Notes: generated by a model not told the origin, from the sequence alone. A stretch of 64,000 nt of DNA from Rhizobiaceae bacterium (GCA_023953905.1 JAMLJA010000001.1:186001-250000); one strand, 5' to 3'. Positions 26,207 through 35,441 are shown, counted from the stretch's first letter. Translations and numbers: made by a program.

Positions 26207-27535
26207 CTATTGCTCGCGCATGCTCTTGCGAAGACGCTCGGTCAGCGGATCGACGAGATACTCGATGACTGTTCGCTCGCCGGTCGGCACGATCACCTCC
26301 GCAGGCAAGCCGGCAGTTAGCCGCTCATGAGCGTGCTCGATCTTGCTGTCGTCCACTTCGATCAAAGCCAGGAAGTAAGGCTGCCCGGTGCCTTCATCGA
26401 TGAATCGATCGCTCGAAACAGAACGAACGGTTCCAAAGACCACTGGGAAGTCGCGCGCCTTGAAAGACGGGAAACGGACTTCGGCACGTGCATTCGTCTG
26501 CATGGACTCCACGTCGAGTGGCGAAATGCGGGCCTGCACGATCAGCGGCTCATCGATGGGAATGATGTCCAGAAGCGGCTGACCGGACTGAATGACGGCG
26601 CCAACCGTGAAAACCTTCAGGCTCTGGATGTAGCCGCTGAGCGGCGCTTTCACCAGAAGACGGTTGAAGACATCGCTGGCGACGACGATGCGCTGCCGCA
26701 GATCGGAGATCTTCTGACGGGCATCGAGAATCTGCGAGTTCACATCTTCAAGGAACTGCTTCTCGACCTGCTGAATCTGAAGCTTGGTCTCGCCAATAGA
26801 GCCCTGCGCCTTTGCCTTGTCCGCGACGGAACGACCTACCACGCCCTCCAAGCGAGCCTTCTCGCGCTCAAGCGCCAGCACCTGGCTCTTTGCGATCAGG
26901 TTTTGTCTGAAAAGCTCTCGTTTCGATTCAAGCTCGTCTTCGATTGCAACGAGCTGACGGCGCGTTGCCTCAGCCTCCTGCTCCAGACCGCCGATCTCAG
27001 TGTTCAGCTGATCTATGCGCGACGTCAGGATGGCCATCTGACCCGTCAAGGCATCGCGGCGCTGGGCGAACTGCTTTTCCTGATCGGTGATCGAAGCTGC
27101 GGTAACCGGCCGATCCCTGCGTGCAAGGAGTTCGTCGGGAAAATTGATGGATTGCGCATTGTCGCGCTCGGCAACGAGGCGCGCCTCCAGTGCAAGCGCC
27201 GAATCCAGTTGTCCGCGCACCATGGAGAGATTTGCCTGAGCCTCCGTGGGATCGAGCTCGAAAAGAACGTCGTCCTTCTGAACGAAGCTGCCTTCCTTGA
27301 CCTTGATCTCGCGGATGATGCCGCCCTCATAATGCTGGACCGTCTTGCGGTTCGACTCCAGCGATATGACGCCTTGCGCAATCACCGCGCTATCGACGCG
27401 GGCAAAGGCGCTCCAGCCACCAAAAATGACAAATGCGGTTACAATGGTCGCATATCCTACCGCAGCAGGCGTAAACCAGCTCTTGCTTGCGGTCGGAATA
27501 ACGCTTTTCGGCTCTTCGACGTCCGTCTCACTCAT
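26207..27535 (-). CDS. Type I secretion periplasmic adaptor, HlyD/PrsE family
   Basis: Membrane fusion protein of 442 residues that links the inner-membrane ABC exporter to an outer-membrane TolC channel. It has a short cytoplasmic N-terminus, one transmembrane helix (about residues 25-45), a biotinyl-lipoyl-like half domain (VIAQGVISLESNRKTVQHYE), a long alpha-helical hairpin (residues 95-290, heptad-rich) and a C-terminal beta domain with the HlyD signature near LTAGLPAEVIVPTGERTV. ATG 27535 follows the ABC gene stop by 5 bases, so the two form an operon. No TolC gene is in the window, so the outer-membrane part must be encoded elsewhere. Confidence 0.93.
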   Translation of the reverse strand: MSETDVEEPKSVIPTASKSWFTPAAVGYATIVTAFVIFGGWSAFARVDSAVIAQGVISLESNRKTVQHYEGGIIREIKVKEGSFVQKDDVLFELDPTEAQANLSMVRGQLDSALALEARLVAERDNAQSINFPDELLARRDRPVTAASITDQEKQFAQRRDALTGQMAILTSRIDQLNTEIGGLEQEAEATRRQLVAIEDELESKRELFRQNLIAKSQVLALEREKARLEGVVGRSVADKAKAQGSIGETKLQIQQVEKQFLEDVNSQILDARQKISDLRQRIVVASDVFNRLLVKAPLSGYIQSLKVFTVGAVIQSGQPLLDIIPIDEPLIVQARISPLDVESMQTNARAEVRFPSFKARDFPVVFGTVRSVSSDRFIDEGTGQPYFLALIEVDDSKIEHAHERLTAGLPAEVIVPTGERTVIEYLVDPLTERLRKSMREQ

Positions 27536-27540
27536 GATGT

Positions 27541-29280
27541 CTATGCCTGACCCATTGTTGCCGTGTCGGTACCCGCTGATGCATCTGCCTGATTGATCTG
27601 CGCCACGCGCGGCCCCATCAGCTTGCCCAGAACCGATTGCCGGTCGCCCATGTGCTGAACCTGACCGTTCATAAGCACGAGAACCTTGTCGGCAATGCCG
27701 AGTACATTTGTCTTATGTGTGACCAGAACGACCGTCGAACCGCTTTCCTTGACGGACTTGAGTCCATTGATGAGCGCCGCCTCGCCATCAGCATCGAGAT
27801 TGGAATTGGGCTCGTCCAGAACGATGAGCGACGGTCGATTGTAGAAGGCTCGAGCCAGACCGATGCGCTGCCGCTGACCGCCCGACAAACCCGATCCCTG
27901 ATCGCCGATGCGGGTATTGTACCCGTCCGGCAAGGTCTGGATCATTTCATGGACACCTGCCAGCTTTGCCGCGTCGATGATCTTGGAGCTGTCATCGTCA
28001 AGGAAGCGCGCAATATTCTCGGCAATCGTTCCGCTGAAGAGTTCGATGTCCTGCGGCAGGTAACCGATATGCTGACCAAGTTGCTCGGGCGCCCAATGCT
28101 GTAGATCTGAACCATCCAGACGCACCGAACCCGAAACGGTAGGCCAGACGCCGACCAAAGCTCTTGCAAGCGTCGACTTGCCTGCGGCACTCGGCCCGAT
28201 CACGCCAAGTACATCACCGGGCTTGAGGACGAATGACACGCCGCGCAGCGTCGGCATGCGCGTTCCGGGAGGGCACGCGATCACGTTCTCTACCGAAATC
28301 ACACCCTCCGGCTTGGGAAGCAGCACCTTACTCTGATCGTCCGGAAGCAGTTCCAGCAGCTTGAGGATGCGCGTACGGGCAGAACGCGCCGAGACGAAGC
28401 TGCGCCAGTTGCCGACGGAGGCTTCAACAGGAGCGAGCGCACGACCCATGATGATGGAAGCCGCAATCATGGAACCGGGCGATACCGTGCCTTGAATGAC
28501 CAGAAATGCGCCAACGCCCAGAATGCAGATCTGAAGAAACGCACGCACGAATTTCGTCGCGGCAATGAAGGTGCCGCCATTGTCGCTGGCTTTTGCCTGC
28601 CAGCCGATGACCGAATCGTGCTGCTTGCGCCAGCGACCGCGCAGTGCATTGACCATGCCCATGGCGTGGAGAACTTCGACATTGCGGAAAACCGCAGATG
28701 CCCAGTTATTGGCAACCACGGAGCTCTGAGAGGCTTCCCTCAGGTGACCGCGGGTTGAGAATTCGTTTCCGAGAGCCAGCAGGAATATGAGAACCGCGCC
28801 GGTCAGCGCCACATATCCGAAAAACGGATGGAGGACGAAACAGCCGGCCACAAAAATCGGCACCCACGGCGCGTCACAGAACGAAATCAGACCGTTGCCG
28901 GTCATGAACTCTCGCACACTGTCCAGATCGCGCAGCGCCTGCGCGCCTGTCTGCTGGGGGCTGCGGAGACTGCCTTTGGCAACAGCTGCAAACAGGCGAT
29001 CCTTGGCCGTCGCATCGAACACCGCGCCGACCCGCACCAGCACCGCCGAGCGCGCGCGCTCCAGCACCGCGTAGACCACAAGCAGAAACGCGGCGATGAT
29101 CGTAATCATGATCAGCGTCGTTTCATTGCGGCTGGTGATGACGCGATCGTAGACCTGCAGCATGTACAGAGGCCCGACAAACGCCAGAAGATTGATGAAG
29201 AAGCTGAATACGAGCGCAGTAATAAAGCCGCCGCGTCCCGCACGAAACGCCTGCGACAAGAGGTTGTTCGCTTTGCTCAC
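27541..29280 (-). CDS. Type I secretion ABC transporter (permease/ATPase), PrsD family
   Basis: A 579-residue half-size exporter: about six transmembrane helices in the first 310 residues, then an ABC ATPase domain with Walker A GPSAAGKST near residue 365, signature LSGGQRQRIGLARAF and Walker B LIVLDEPNSNLD. It lacks an N-terminal C39 peptidase or C39-like domain, so the cargo should be an unprocessed T1SS substrate recognised at its C-terminus (PrtD/PrsD/HlyB-like but protease-type). The start is GTG 29280. The adaptor gene follows after 5 bases. The rhizobial PrsDE system exports glycanases and RTX proteins, but no RTX substrate is encoded here. Confidence 0.94.
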   Translation of the reverse strand: MSKANNLLSQAFRAGRGGFITALVFSFFINLLAFVGPLYMLQVYDRVITSRNETTLIMITIIAAFLLVVYAVLERARSAVLVRVGAVFDATAKDRLFAAVAKGSLRSPQQTGAQALRDLDSVREFMTGNGLISFCDAPWVPIFVAGCFVLHPFFGYVALTGAVLIFLLALGNEFSTRGHLREASQSSVVANNWASAVFRNVEVLHAMGMVNALRGRWRKQHDSVIGWQAKASDNGGTFIAATKFVRAFLQICILGVGAFLVIQGTVSPGSMIAASIIMGRALAPVEASVGNWRSFVSARSARTRILKLLELLPDDQSKVLLPKPEGVISVENVIACPPGTRMPTLRGVSFVLKPGDVLGVIGPSAAGKSTLARALVGVWPTVSGSVRLDGSDLQHWAPEQLGQHIGYLPQDIELFSGTIAENIARFLDDDSSKIIDAAKLAGVHEMIQTLPDGYNTRIGDQGSGLSGGQRQRIGLARAFYNRPSLIVLDEPNSNLDADGEAALINGLKSVKESGSTVVLVTHKTNVLGIADKVLVLMNGQVQHMGDRQSVLGKLMGPRVAQINQADASAGTDTATMGQA

Positions 29281-29307
29281 TTGGCCAAGCCTACTCTTTA
29301 TTCGGTT

Positions 29308-29335
29308 GCCGGGAACTCGCCCTCAAGTTCCCGGC
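29308..29335 (-). terminator. Terminator-like hairpin after the serine protease gene
   Basis: GCCGGGAACT (29308-29317), an 8-base loop and AGTTCCCGGC (29326-29335) form a perfect 10-bp stem between the protease stop (29372) and the ABC exporter start (29280). There is no T-run on the minus strand after it, so it could terminate weakly or stabilise the protease mRNA. Confidence 0.55.
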
Positions 29336-29371
29336 CCATATAGGGCCACGCCAGAATCGACGCAACTGCCC

Positions 29372-30112
29372 TTACGGCTGGGTTTCTGATACAGGCTTCG
29401 CCGCGCCGCTCTCGATCTCTGCGAGCCGCGCGCTGAATTTGCTTGCCGGCACGGCGATCATCATTTCGCGTCCGTCGCGCTTGAAACCGGCCACCTGGAT
29501 GCCGATGAGCTCGCCGGTATCCACATCGACAAGCGGTGCGCCGGACATGCCTCCAACGGCTTTGCAACCGCCCTCGAACAGCCCCACTACCAACTGCACC
29601 GCACATGGCGCACTCGTCGAAAGCGCATATTTTCTTCGATAGGCATATCCGGTCACGCTCGCAACTGCGCTCGAAGCCTTCCTGGTGGCCATCTGAACCG
29701 GTTGCGATCCGGTCTCAGGTTCGCTCAGGATGAGCATCGCCCAATCGAAATTCACGGTTCTCAGTGGGTCGGTCGGCTTGTACATGCGACTTACCTCATA
29801 GCGGCTGACCCGGGCGTGATACTCGTATTCTCCCCTGCTATAGCCGCCCAGAAAATGCACGGACTCCGGACGTACCCAGCGCTTTGTCCTTCGATCGACC
29901 AGGCAATGCGCGGCCGTGACAACAATATTCGGCGCAACTAGCACGCCAGTGCAATATGCTCCGTTGCCAGGATGCACCCGCCCCACCGCGCCGGCTTCCA
30001 CGCCTTTGACAACCTGAGGGCGGCCAGCCGCCTCGCCTTCGGCCAGTGCCAGTACGGGCATGGTGGCCAAAACGCCTCCCCAAAAGGCCACCATTGCCAA
30101 CCGTCCGATCAT
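29372..30112 (-). CDS. Exported trypsin-like serine protease
   Basis: A 246-residue S1-type serine protease, probably periplasmic or secreted by Sec. The signal peptide is MIGRLAMVAFWGGVLATMPV with a likely cut after LALA near residue 24. The triad is visible: His in VVTAAHCLV, Asp in NFDWAMLIL and Ser in GGMSGAPLV, a variant of the usual GDSGGP; Cys pairs are present around the His and Ser loops. ATG 30112 has GGAGGAT 4 bases upstream, so the longer frame to 30307 is rejected. It is on the same strand as the secretion genes, 91 bases upstream of them, and may process their client or be unrelated (inference). Confidence 0.87.
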   Translation of the reverse strand: MIGRLAMVAFWGGVLATMPVLALAEGEAAGRPQVVKGVEAGAVGRVHPGNGAYCTGVLVAPNIVVTAAHCLVDRRTKRWVRPESVHFLGGYSRGEYEYHARVSRYEVSRMYKPTDPLRTVNFDWAMLILSEPETGSQPVQMATRKASSAVASVTGYAYRRKYALSTSAPCAVQLVVGLFEGGCKAVGGMSGAPLVDVDTGELIGIQVAGFKRDGREMMIAVPASKFSARLAEIESGAAKPVSETQP

Positions 30113-30348
30113 GTCATCCTCCGGTCTTGATTGCGGCGACCCGAATCGCGGCTCCAAATTAATAAGCATTGGGGAGTGGAGGCACCACAAGTTCAACAAG
30201 AGATTGGCCAAATTGGGGAGATCCCTGACAGATATCACTAATGAATGGCTGCAAGTGGCACTTTCGCGAAGGTCAGGCTCCAAATGCCGGCTCGAGTCTC
30301 GCATCACCCACTCGGAAAACTTGTCTGCAGTCCAACGCGCTTTCGGGC

Positions 30349-30377
30349 TGGACAGGCGATCACGTGGCGTCTATATC
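30349..30377 (+). promoter_or_regulatory. Promoter of the tRNA-Lys gene
   Basis: TGGACA at 30349-30354, a 17-base spacer and TATATC at 30372-30377 form a good housekeeping promoter; transcription would start near 30384, 14 bases before the mature tRNA 5' end. The 285 bases between the protease start and the tRNA hold nothing else that I recognise. Confidence 0.5.
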
Positions 30378-30397
30378 GCCCTCGCCTCTAAGGCAGT

Positions 30398-30473
<76 letters not shown>

Positions 30474-30553
30474 TTCCATCCTTTGAAACTCGAAGCTTCC
30501 GCTAGACATCGACGGGCTGGCTCTCGGGTCCGAACAGATTCTCGGGAGCGGTG

Positions 30554-30579
30554 GGAACAATGCCCGGGTAGCCGCCGTT
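30554..30579 (+). promoter_or_regulatory. EcfG (RpoE2)-type general stress promoter upstream of topoisomerase IB
   Basis: GGAAC at 30554-30558, a 17-base spacer and CGTT at 30576-30579 match the EcfG consensus exactly. Transcription would start near 30586, and the first ribosome binding site, GGAGGA, follows at 30595-30600 before the 26-codon frame and the topoisomerase gene. Confidence 0.6.
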
Positions 30580-30604
30580 CTGCGTCAAACTGACGGAGGA
30601 CATA

Positions 30605-30685
30605 ATGATCGACCAGGTCAGGCAGCGAACGGTCGGCGCGAGCGAGCGGCAAAAGCGCCTCCAGAACATGGTCGATGGGTGCTGA
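30605..30685 (+). CDS. Candidate 26-residue stress leader peptide upstream of topoisomerase IB
   Basis: ATG 30605 to TGA 30685, preceded by GGAGGA with a 4-base spacer and by an EcfG-type promoter. The product begins MIDQVRQRTVGASERQKRL and is basic. It ends 5 bases before the topoisomerase ATG, which itself lacks a strong ribosome binding site, so translation of the topoisomerase could be coupled to it. No family is recognised. Confidence 0.45.
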   Translation: MIDQVRQRTVGASERQKRLQNMVDGC

Positions 30686-30690
30686 CTGCG

Positions 30691-31779
30691 ATGGACGCGT
30701 CGGTTTTTGAAAGCGAGTGGGAACAGGCCGCGGCGCGAGCTGAACTTGCTTATGTGAACGATACGGATGCCGGAATTCGCAGACGCAAATGTGGCCGTGG
30801 CTTTATCTATGTTTCTCCGACCGGCGGGCGCGTCGACTGCGCATCGACCCTTGATCGAATCAAGGCTCTGGCAATTCCGCCTGCCTGGACCGGCGTGTGG
30901 ATCTGCGCGGATGACCGAGGCCACATTCAGGCCACGGGTCGCGATCAGCGCGAACGCAAGCAATATCGTTACCACGCGCAATGGACGGCACACCGCGACC
31001 AGGTGAAATTCTCGAACCTGGCTGCGTTCTCACAGGCACTGCCCAAGCTCCGGGACAGAGTTGAAAAGGACCTTCGCAAGCGCGGTGTCGGCCGGGAGCG
31101 AGTTCTCGCATCAGCAATTCATCTGCTCGATCAGACCTTCATGCGGGTTGGAAACGAGGTTTACAGCCGAGACAACAAGAGCTTCGGGCTGACGACGCTT
31201 CATTCGCGCCATCTCGATATTGCCGGATCGAATCTGAGGTTCTCCTTTACCGGAAAGTCGGGCCAGAAATGGCGGCTTAAACTGTCCGATCGCAGAATGG
31301 CGTCTGTGATCAGAGCGATCCAGGAACTCCCGGGTCAGAGGCTTTTTCAATACCTGGATGAACACGGAGACCGTCGTGTCGTCCACTCCCACGACATCAA
31401 CGGATACATCAAGGAAGCGATCGGTCCCGACTTTACGTCAAAGCACTTCCGGACCTGGGGAGCCACTGTTTCCGCCGGAATCTCTCTCGCCCAAATCGAA
31501 CTGCCTGCCTCCAAGAGACAACAGGCTGTCTCTCTCAACCAAGCGATTGATGGCGTCGCCAGCCTCCTTCACAACACCAGAGCAGTGTGCCGCAGTTGCT
31601 ACGTACATCCAGACATCATCCAGGCATGGATGGACGGTCACCTTAACGATCAGCTTGCCACGTTGCGTCGCCGCTACCCCCGGCCTCTGAAAGGACTGGA
31701 CGCGGATGAAACGCTGGTGCGGCGCTGGCTTCTTCAACACAGTGGCAATGCTATGGCCCTCACTCAGAGCCAAGAATAA
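30691..31779 (+). CDS. DNA topoisomerase IB (poxvirus/eukaryote-type)
   Basis: A 362-residue type IB topoisomerase that relaxes supercoils by a 3'-phosphotyrosyl intermediate. The N-terminal domain (GRGFIYVSPTGGRVD, then RDQRERKQYRYHAQW with catalytic Arg-region) is followed by the catalytic domain: DQTFMRVGNEVYSRDNKSFG, SKHFRTWGATVSA, and the nucleophile Tyr at about residue 304 in SCYVHPDII. The length matches bacterial members of the family. ATG 30691 is preferred; GTG 30679 is in frame. The gene is under an apparent EcfG promoter, fitting reports that TopIB belongs to stress-related, non-essential sets in alphaproteobacteria. Confidence 0.93.
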   Translation: MDASVFESEWEQAAARAELAYVNDTDAGIRRRKCGRGFIYVSPTGGRVDCASTLDRIKALAIPPAWTGVWICADDRGHIQATGRDQRERKQYRYHAQWTAHRDQVKFSNLAAFSQALPKLRDRVEKDLRKRGVGRERVLASAIHLLDQTFMRVGNEVYSRDNKSFGLTTLHSRHLDIAGSNLRFSFTGKSGQKWRLKLSDRRMASVIRAIQELPGQRLFQYLDEHGDRRVVHSHDINGYIKEAIGPDFTSKHFRTWGATVSAGISLAQIELPASKRQQAVSLNQAIDGVASLLHNTRAVCRSCYVHPDIIQAWMDGHLNDQLATLRRRYPRPLKGLDADETLVRRWLLQHSGNAMALTQSQE

Positions 31780-31928
31780 TCGAGGCTGCAACCTGGGGGA
31801 AACCGGGTGATCATCGGCAGTGGCAGGCTTCAACCGCGGTGCAAACTTGCCACGGCTGAAACGTTCCTGCTCCACTCCGGGAATCGTCCTCCTTTGTAAC
31901 CCACGCAAAGCCTTTTGGAGCAACGGAA

Positions 31929-32768
31929 TTGAATTCCAGCACCCAGTCGACGTCGATGTCCTTGCGCGCAATCCGCGATCTTGGCCGCGCGGCAGGCGGT
32001 GCACTCGTGTTCTCGCTGCCGATGCTCATGACCATGGAGTTGTGGTCATTGGGTATCTACCTCGATCGACTGCGCCTTCTCGTTCTTTTCGCCACAGCTT
32101 TGCCGCTCCTTGTTGCCCTGTCCCGCTATGCCGGATTCGAGCAGACACGGCATTGGACTGAAGACGTTGTCGATGCGCTCATCGCGCTTGGAATATCCGG
32201 TATCGTATGCACGACGTCACTTTTATTGTTCGCGACTGTCACGTTCGACACCTCCTTCGACGAGGTGGTCGGCAAGCTGGTCATACAGATGGTGCCGGCT
32301 TCGATTGGCGCCCTTCTCGCCAAGAGCCAGTTCGGCGGCTCTTCCGACGAAGAAGCAGACGATGACGCCGATCGGGAGACCTATGGCGGCGAGCTGTTCC
32401 TGATGGCAGTCGGAGCGCTTTTCATGGGCTTCAACGTCGCCCCGACCGAGGAAATGATGCTGATCTCATTTCAGATGACAGAAGTACATGCACTCGGGCT
32501 TGTTCTGGCCTCTGTTGCCATAATGCATTGCTTCGTGTTTGCCCTCGGCTTCTCGGGCGGTTCAGAGATATCGAAGGATGAGCCTTGGTGGAGCCCTTTC
32601 CTGCGTCTGACCCTGCCCGGCTACGTGATTGCCATATCGATCAGCCTGTATCTTTTGTGGCTCTTCGCGCGGCTCGATGGTCTGAGCATCGACAGCATTG
32701 TCATGGCGACATTGGTGCTGGCTTTTCCATCCGCGATTGGAGCGGCCGCCGCGCGGCTCATTTTGTAG
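31929..32768 (+). CDS. TIGR02587-family integral membrane protein
   Basis: A 279-residue inner-membrane protein of unknown function with about seven or eight hydrophobic helices (for example LVFSLPMLMTMELWSLGIYL at about 26-45, IALGISGIVCTTSLLLFATV at 85-105, and VLASVAIMHCFVFALGF near 195-212). There is a cytoplasmic or periplasmic acidic loop SSDEEADDDADRETYGGE. It is recognised by its family pattern and by its neighbour, the TIGR02588 protein. The role is unknown; the locus context (topoisomerase IB, catalase, YciF) suggests the stress response. Confidence 0.85.
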   Translation: MNSSTQSTSMSLRAIRDLGRAAGGALVFSLPMLMTMELWSLGIYLDRLRLLVLFATALPLLVALSRYAGFEQTRHWTEDVVDALIALGISGIVCTTSLLLFATVTFDTSFDEVVGKLVIQMVPASIGALLAKSQFGGSSDEEADDDADRETYGGELFLMAVGALFMGFNVAPTEEMMLISFQMTEVHALGLVLASVAIMHCFVFALGFSGGSEISKDEPWWSPFLRLTLPGYVIAISISLYLLWLFARLDGLSIDSIVMATLVLAFPSAIGAAAARLIL

Positions 32769-32778
32769 AGGTCGAATC

Positions 32779-33183
32779 ATGACTGATCAGAACACCGCGG
32801 ATTTGAACCGTCGTCCCGTGCTGGAATGGATCGTTGGAGCCGTCTCCGCCCTTCTCGTCTGTGCAATCATCGTTTACCTCGGCCATGAAGCGCTTTTCGG
32901 CGATACAGACCCGCCGGAACTCAATGCCACGATCGATAAAGTGCAGCGGGTCTCAGGTCACACGCTCATCCTTGTCGCGGTGTCGAATGTGGGTGACCAG
33001 GCTGCGGCAGAGGTTGTCGTAGGGGCAACCGTACATGGCGAGGAATTTGAGACCGACAAGAAGGAGATCAGTTTCGACTACGTCGCTTCCCATTCGGTAA
33101 GGCGGGGCGCCTTCCTGCTCAGCGGCAGCAACGTCAACGCGGACGACGTCCATCTGGCAATTCAAGGCTATGTAAAGCCGTAG
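32779..33183 (+). CDS. TIGR02588-family membrane-anchored protein
   Basis: A 134-residue protein with one transmembrane helix at about residues 17-37 (LEWIVGAVSALLVCAIIVYL) and a beta-rich extracytoplasmic domain of about 90 residues with a fibronectin/CARDB-like feel (HTLILVAVSNVGDQAAAEVV). The start ATG 32779 has AGAGG 8 bases upstream, 10 bases after the TIGR02587 stop. The two families nearly always occur together, so this is an operon and probably a complex. No biochemical function is known to me. Confidence 0.83.
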   Translation: MTDQNTADLNRRPVLEWIVGAVSALLVCAIIVYLGHEALFGDTDPPELNATIDKVQRVSGHTLILVAVSNVGDQAAAEVVVGATVHGEEFETDKKEISFDYVASHSVRRGAFLLSGSNVNADDVHLAIQGYVKP

Positions 33184-33225
33184 GGAGGTTCGGTCTCAGC
33201 ATTGAACCCGACCTCGCTCCTTGCG

Positions 33226-33263
33226 CGATTGCCCGCATGTCGTCTCGACACTGCGGGCAATCG
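33226..33263. terminator. Long hairpin between convergent TIGR02588 and katE genes
   Basis: CGATTGCCCGC (33226-33236) pairs perfectly with GCGGGCAATCG (33253-33263), and inside the loop TGTCG and CGACA pair again, giving an 11-bp plus 5-bp stem with a small internal bulge. It stands between two genes that point at each other and probably ends both transcripts, although no T-run follows on either strand. Confidence 0.6.
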
Positions 33264-33314
33264 AAAAGCAATGCACCATGGATTGCCATGGGCACCATCA
33301 TCAGGTTCACAAAC

Positions 33315-35402
33315 CTACTTTGCCTCTCGTGCCCACAGCCGCAGCTGGCGACAGCTTTCGATGAAAGCGGACACATCCGCTGGGGATTTGAGCGCGATCA
33401 CACCCTCGTCGGCTTCGACACCGGCCTTGTCCAATAGCGGCTGAGCGGCCTGCACATGGGCGATGAACTTGCAGTGTGCGAATGCATCCGAGACGAAGTC
33501 CCGCGCCGCGGCCTGTTTGACGAGTTGTTCGGCGCCTTCGGAACTGACGACGATTGCCACCGCATCATAAAGCACCGAAGGTCCGCCATCGATCATCTGC
33601 TTGCCTTCGATCCAGGAGCCATCAGACGCCTCGACGCCGCCAACCTTTGGCGCCACGATTTCCATCGTTGCCCTTTCCGATTTGAGCGCGGCTTCCAGCT
33701 TTTTCAGCAAGGCTGCCTCGCAGCCATCGCTGACCAAGACGCCGACTTTTCGCCCCTTGAAGCTGTGGGGACCGTTCTTCACGATCGACAGCGCGTCCGA
33801 TGCAGGCAGATCATCGCGAGGCTCTACCGCGGCATCCGCCTTTTTGGGCAACTTCTTGATGCCAAGCTTTTCGGCCACTGTTTCTGCAAGCCCTTCATCA
33901 ATGTTGAGCAAGTGCGAAATCATGCGCTCACGGATGACGGGGGTCTCGACCTTTGACAGCTCGAATGTCAGCGCCATGGCGATATGCTTTTGCTCGTGCA
34001 TCGTCTGGCTGATGAAGAACTGCCGCGCCTGGCTGTAGTGGTCCGCGAAGCTCTCAGCCCGCAGCCTCACCTTTTGGCCATCGGCGGCCTCGGCAAAGGA
34101 GCGAAAACCTTTCTGCGGATCCTCGCGCGGCCCCATCTCCCAAGAATTGGGCTGATAGTTTGCGCGACCGACCGGGTTGCGCATCGCCATGTGACCGTCC
34201 TGCTGAAAATGATGGAACGGACATTTCGGTGCGTTGATCGGAATATGGGTGAAGTTGGTGGAACCGAGCCGTTTGATCTGGGTATCGAGATAGGAAAAGT
34301 TGCGGCCCTGCAGCAACGGATCATTCGAGAAGTCCACTCCGGGCGGCACGTTCTGGGTCATGAAGGCGACCTGCTCGGTCTCAGCGAAGAAATTGTCGGG
34401 CATGCGATCAAGCACCAGCCGTCCGACGGGCATCGGCTCGATGATTTCTTCGGGAATGATCTTGGTTGGATCAAGGATATCAAAGTCGAACTTGTCTGCG
34501 AAATCCTGGTCGAAGAGCTGCACGCAGAGCTCCCACTCCGGGAAGTCGCCCGCTTTGATCGCATCCCATAGATCGCGCCGGTGGAAATCCGGGTCGGCTC
34601 CATTGATCTTCACGGCTTCGTTCCACACCACCGATTGCAGGCCCTGCTTCGGCTTCCATAGAAACTTGACGAAAGTGGATTCGTCCTTGGCGTTCAGGAA
34701 CCGGAACGTGTGAACGCCGAATCCTTCCATGAAACGCAGCGACCGAGGTATCGCGCGGTCGGACATGACCCACATGATCATGTTCATCGATTCTGGCGTG
34801 AGAGAGATAAAATCCCAGAAATTGTCATGCGCAGACTGCGCCTGCGGAAAGCCGCGATCGGGCTCTGGCTTCACGGAGTGGATCAGGTCTGGAAACTTGA
34901 TCGCATCCTGAATGAAGAAGACCGGGATGTTGTTGCCGACGATGTCCCAATTGCCCTCCTGGGTATAGAGCTTGACGGCGAAGCCGCGAACGTCACGCGC
35001 CAGATCGGCTGACCCCTTGGAGCCAGCGACGGTGGAGAAGCGGACAAATGCCGGCGTTTTCTCACCCCCACGCTGAAAGATGTCAGCGCGGGTATATTTC
35101 GCCAGCGATTCATAGGTCTCGAAATAGCCATGCGCTCCATAGCCGCGAGCATGAACGACGCGCTCGGGAATGCGTTCATGATCGAAGTGGAAAATCTTCT
35201 CGCGAAAATGGAAGTCCTCCATCAGCGCTGGACCTCGCTGGCCCATCCTGAGCGTGTTTTGATCGTCGGCAACGGGAGCGCCTTGAGCGGTCGTCATCAC
35301 CTCTGTGTCGCCATCAGCGGTTTGATGAAGTTCACCACCATTGCCTCGGGCGAGCTTCTGATCGTGTATGCTGGCTGACTTGCCGGTCGGGCTGCGGGCC
35401 AT
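33315..35402 (-). CDS. katE: Large-subunit catalase (HPII type, C-terminal DJ-1/PfpI domain)
   Basis: A 695-residue monofunctional heme catalase of clade 2 that dismutates hydrogen peroxide in the cytoplasm. The distal His is in [12 protein letters not shown] (residue 84), the Asn in [10 protein letters not shown] (157-158), and the proximal heme Tyr in [14 protein letters not shown] near residue 370. After the core, residues about 545-690 form a flavodoxin-like DJ-1/PfpI domain ([20 protein letters not shown]) characteristic of KatE. The start ATG 35402 follows a region with no clear promoter of its own, so it may share the transcript of yciF past a hairpin. It sits in a cluster of stress genes. 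Confidence 0.95.
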   Translation of the reverse strand: MARSPTGKSASIHDQKLARGNGGELHQTADGDTEVMTTAQGAPVADDQNTLRMGQRGPALMEDFHFREKIFHFDHERIPERVVHARGYGAHGYFETYESLAKYTRADIFQRGGEKTPAFVRFSTVAGSKGSADLARDVRGFAVKLYTQEGNWDIVGNNIPVFFIQDAIKFPDLIHSVKPEPDRGFPQAQSAHDNFWDFISLTPESMNMIMWVMSDRAIPRSLRFMEGFGVHTFRFLNAKDESTFVKFLWKPKQGLQSVVWNEAVKINGADPDFHRRDLWDAIKAGDFPEWELCVQLFDQDFADKFDFDILDPTKIIPEEIIEPMPVGRLVLDRMPDNFFAETEQVAFMTQNVPPGVDFSNDPLLQGRNFSYLDTQIKRLGSTNFTHIPINAPKCPFHHFQQDGHMAMRNPVGRANYQPNSWEMGPREDPQKGFRSFAEAADGQKVRLRAESFADHYSQARQFFISQTMHEQKHIAMALTFELSKVETPVIRERMISHLLNIDEGLAETVAEKLGIKKLPKKADAAVEPRDDLPASDALSIVKNGPHSFKGRKVGVLVSDGCEAALLKKLEAALKSERATMEIVAPKVGGVEASDGSWIEGKQMIDGGPSVLYDAVAIVVSSEGAEQLVKQAAARDFVSDAFAHCKFIAHVQAAQPLLDKAGVEADEGVIALKSPADVSAFIESCRQLRLWAREAK

Positions 35403-35441
35403 GGCGTTGTCCTCGTGACTGTTGTTTTGGAGCGCGCAAAT

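Noticed and set aside
26327-27550. 407-residue plus-strand frame opposite the HlyD gene
   Set aside because: Antisense shadow of the adaptor's codon usage; no ribosome binding site or recognisable domain.
31780-31928. EcfG promoter for the TIGR02587 gene
   Set aside because: GGGAAACC and GGGAATCG occur but neither has CGTT 16-17 bases downstream; GGAAC in this stretch is on the opposite strand.
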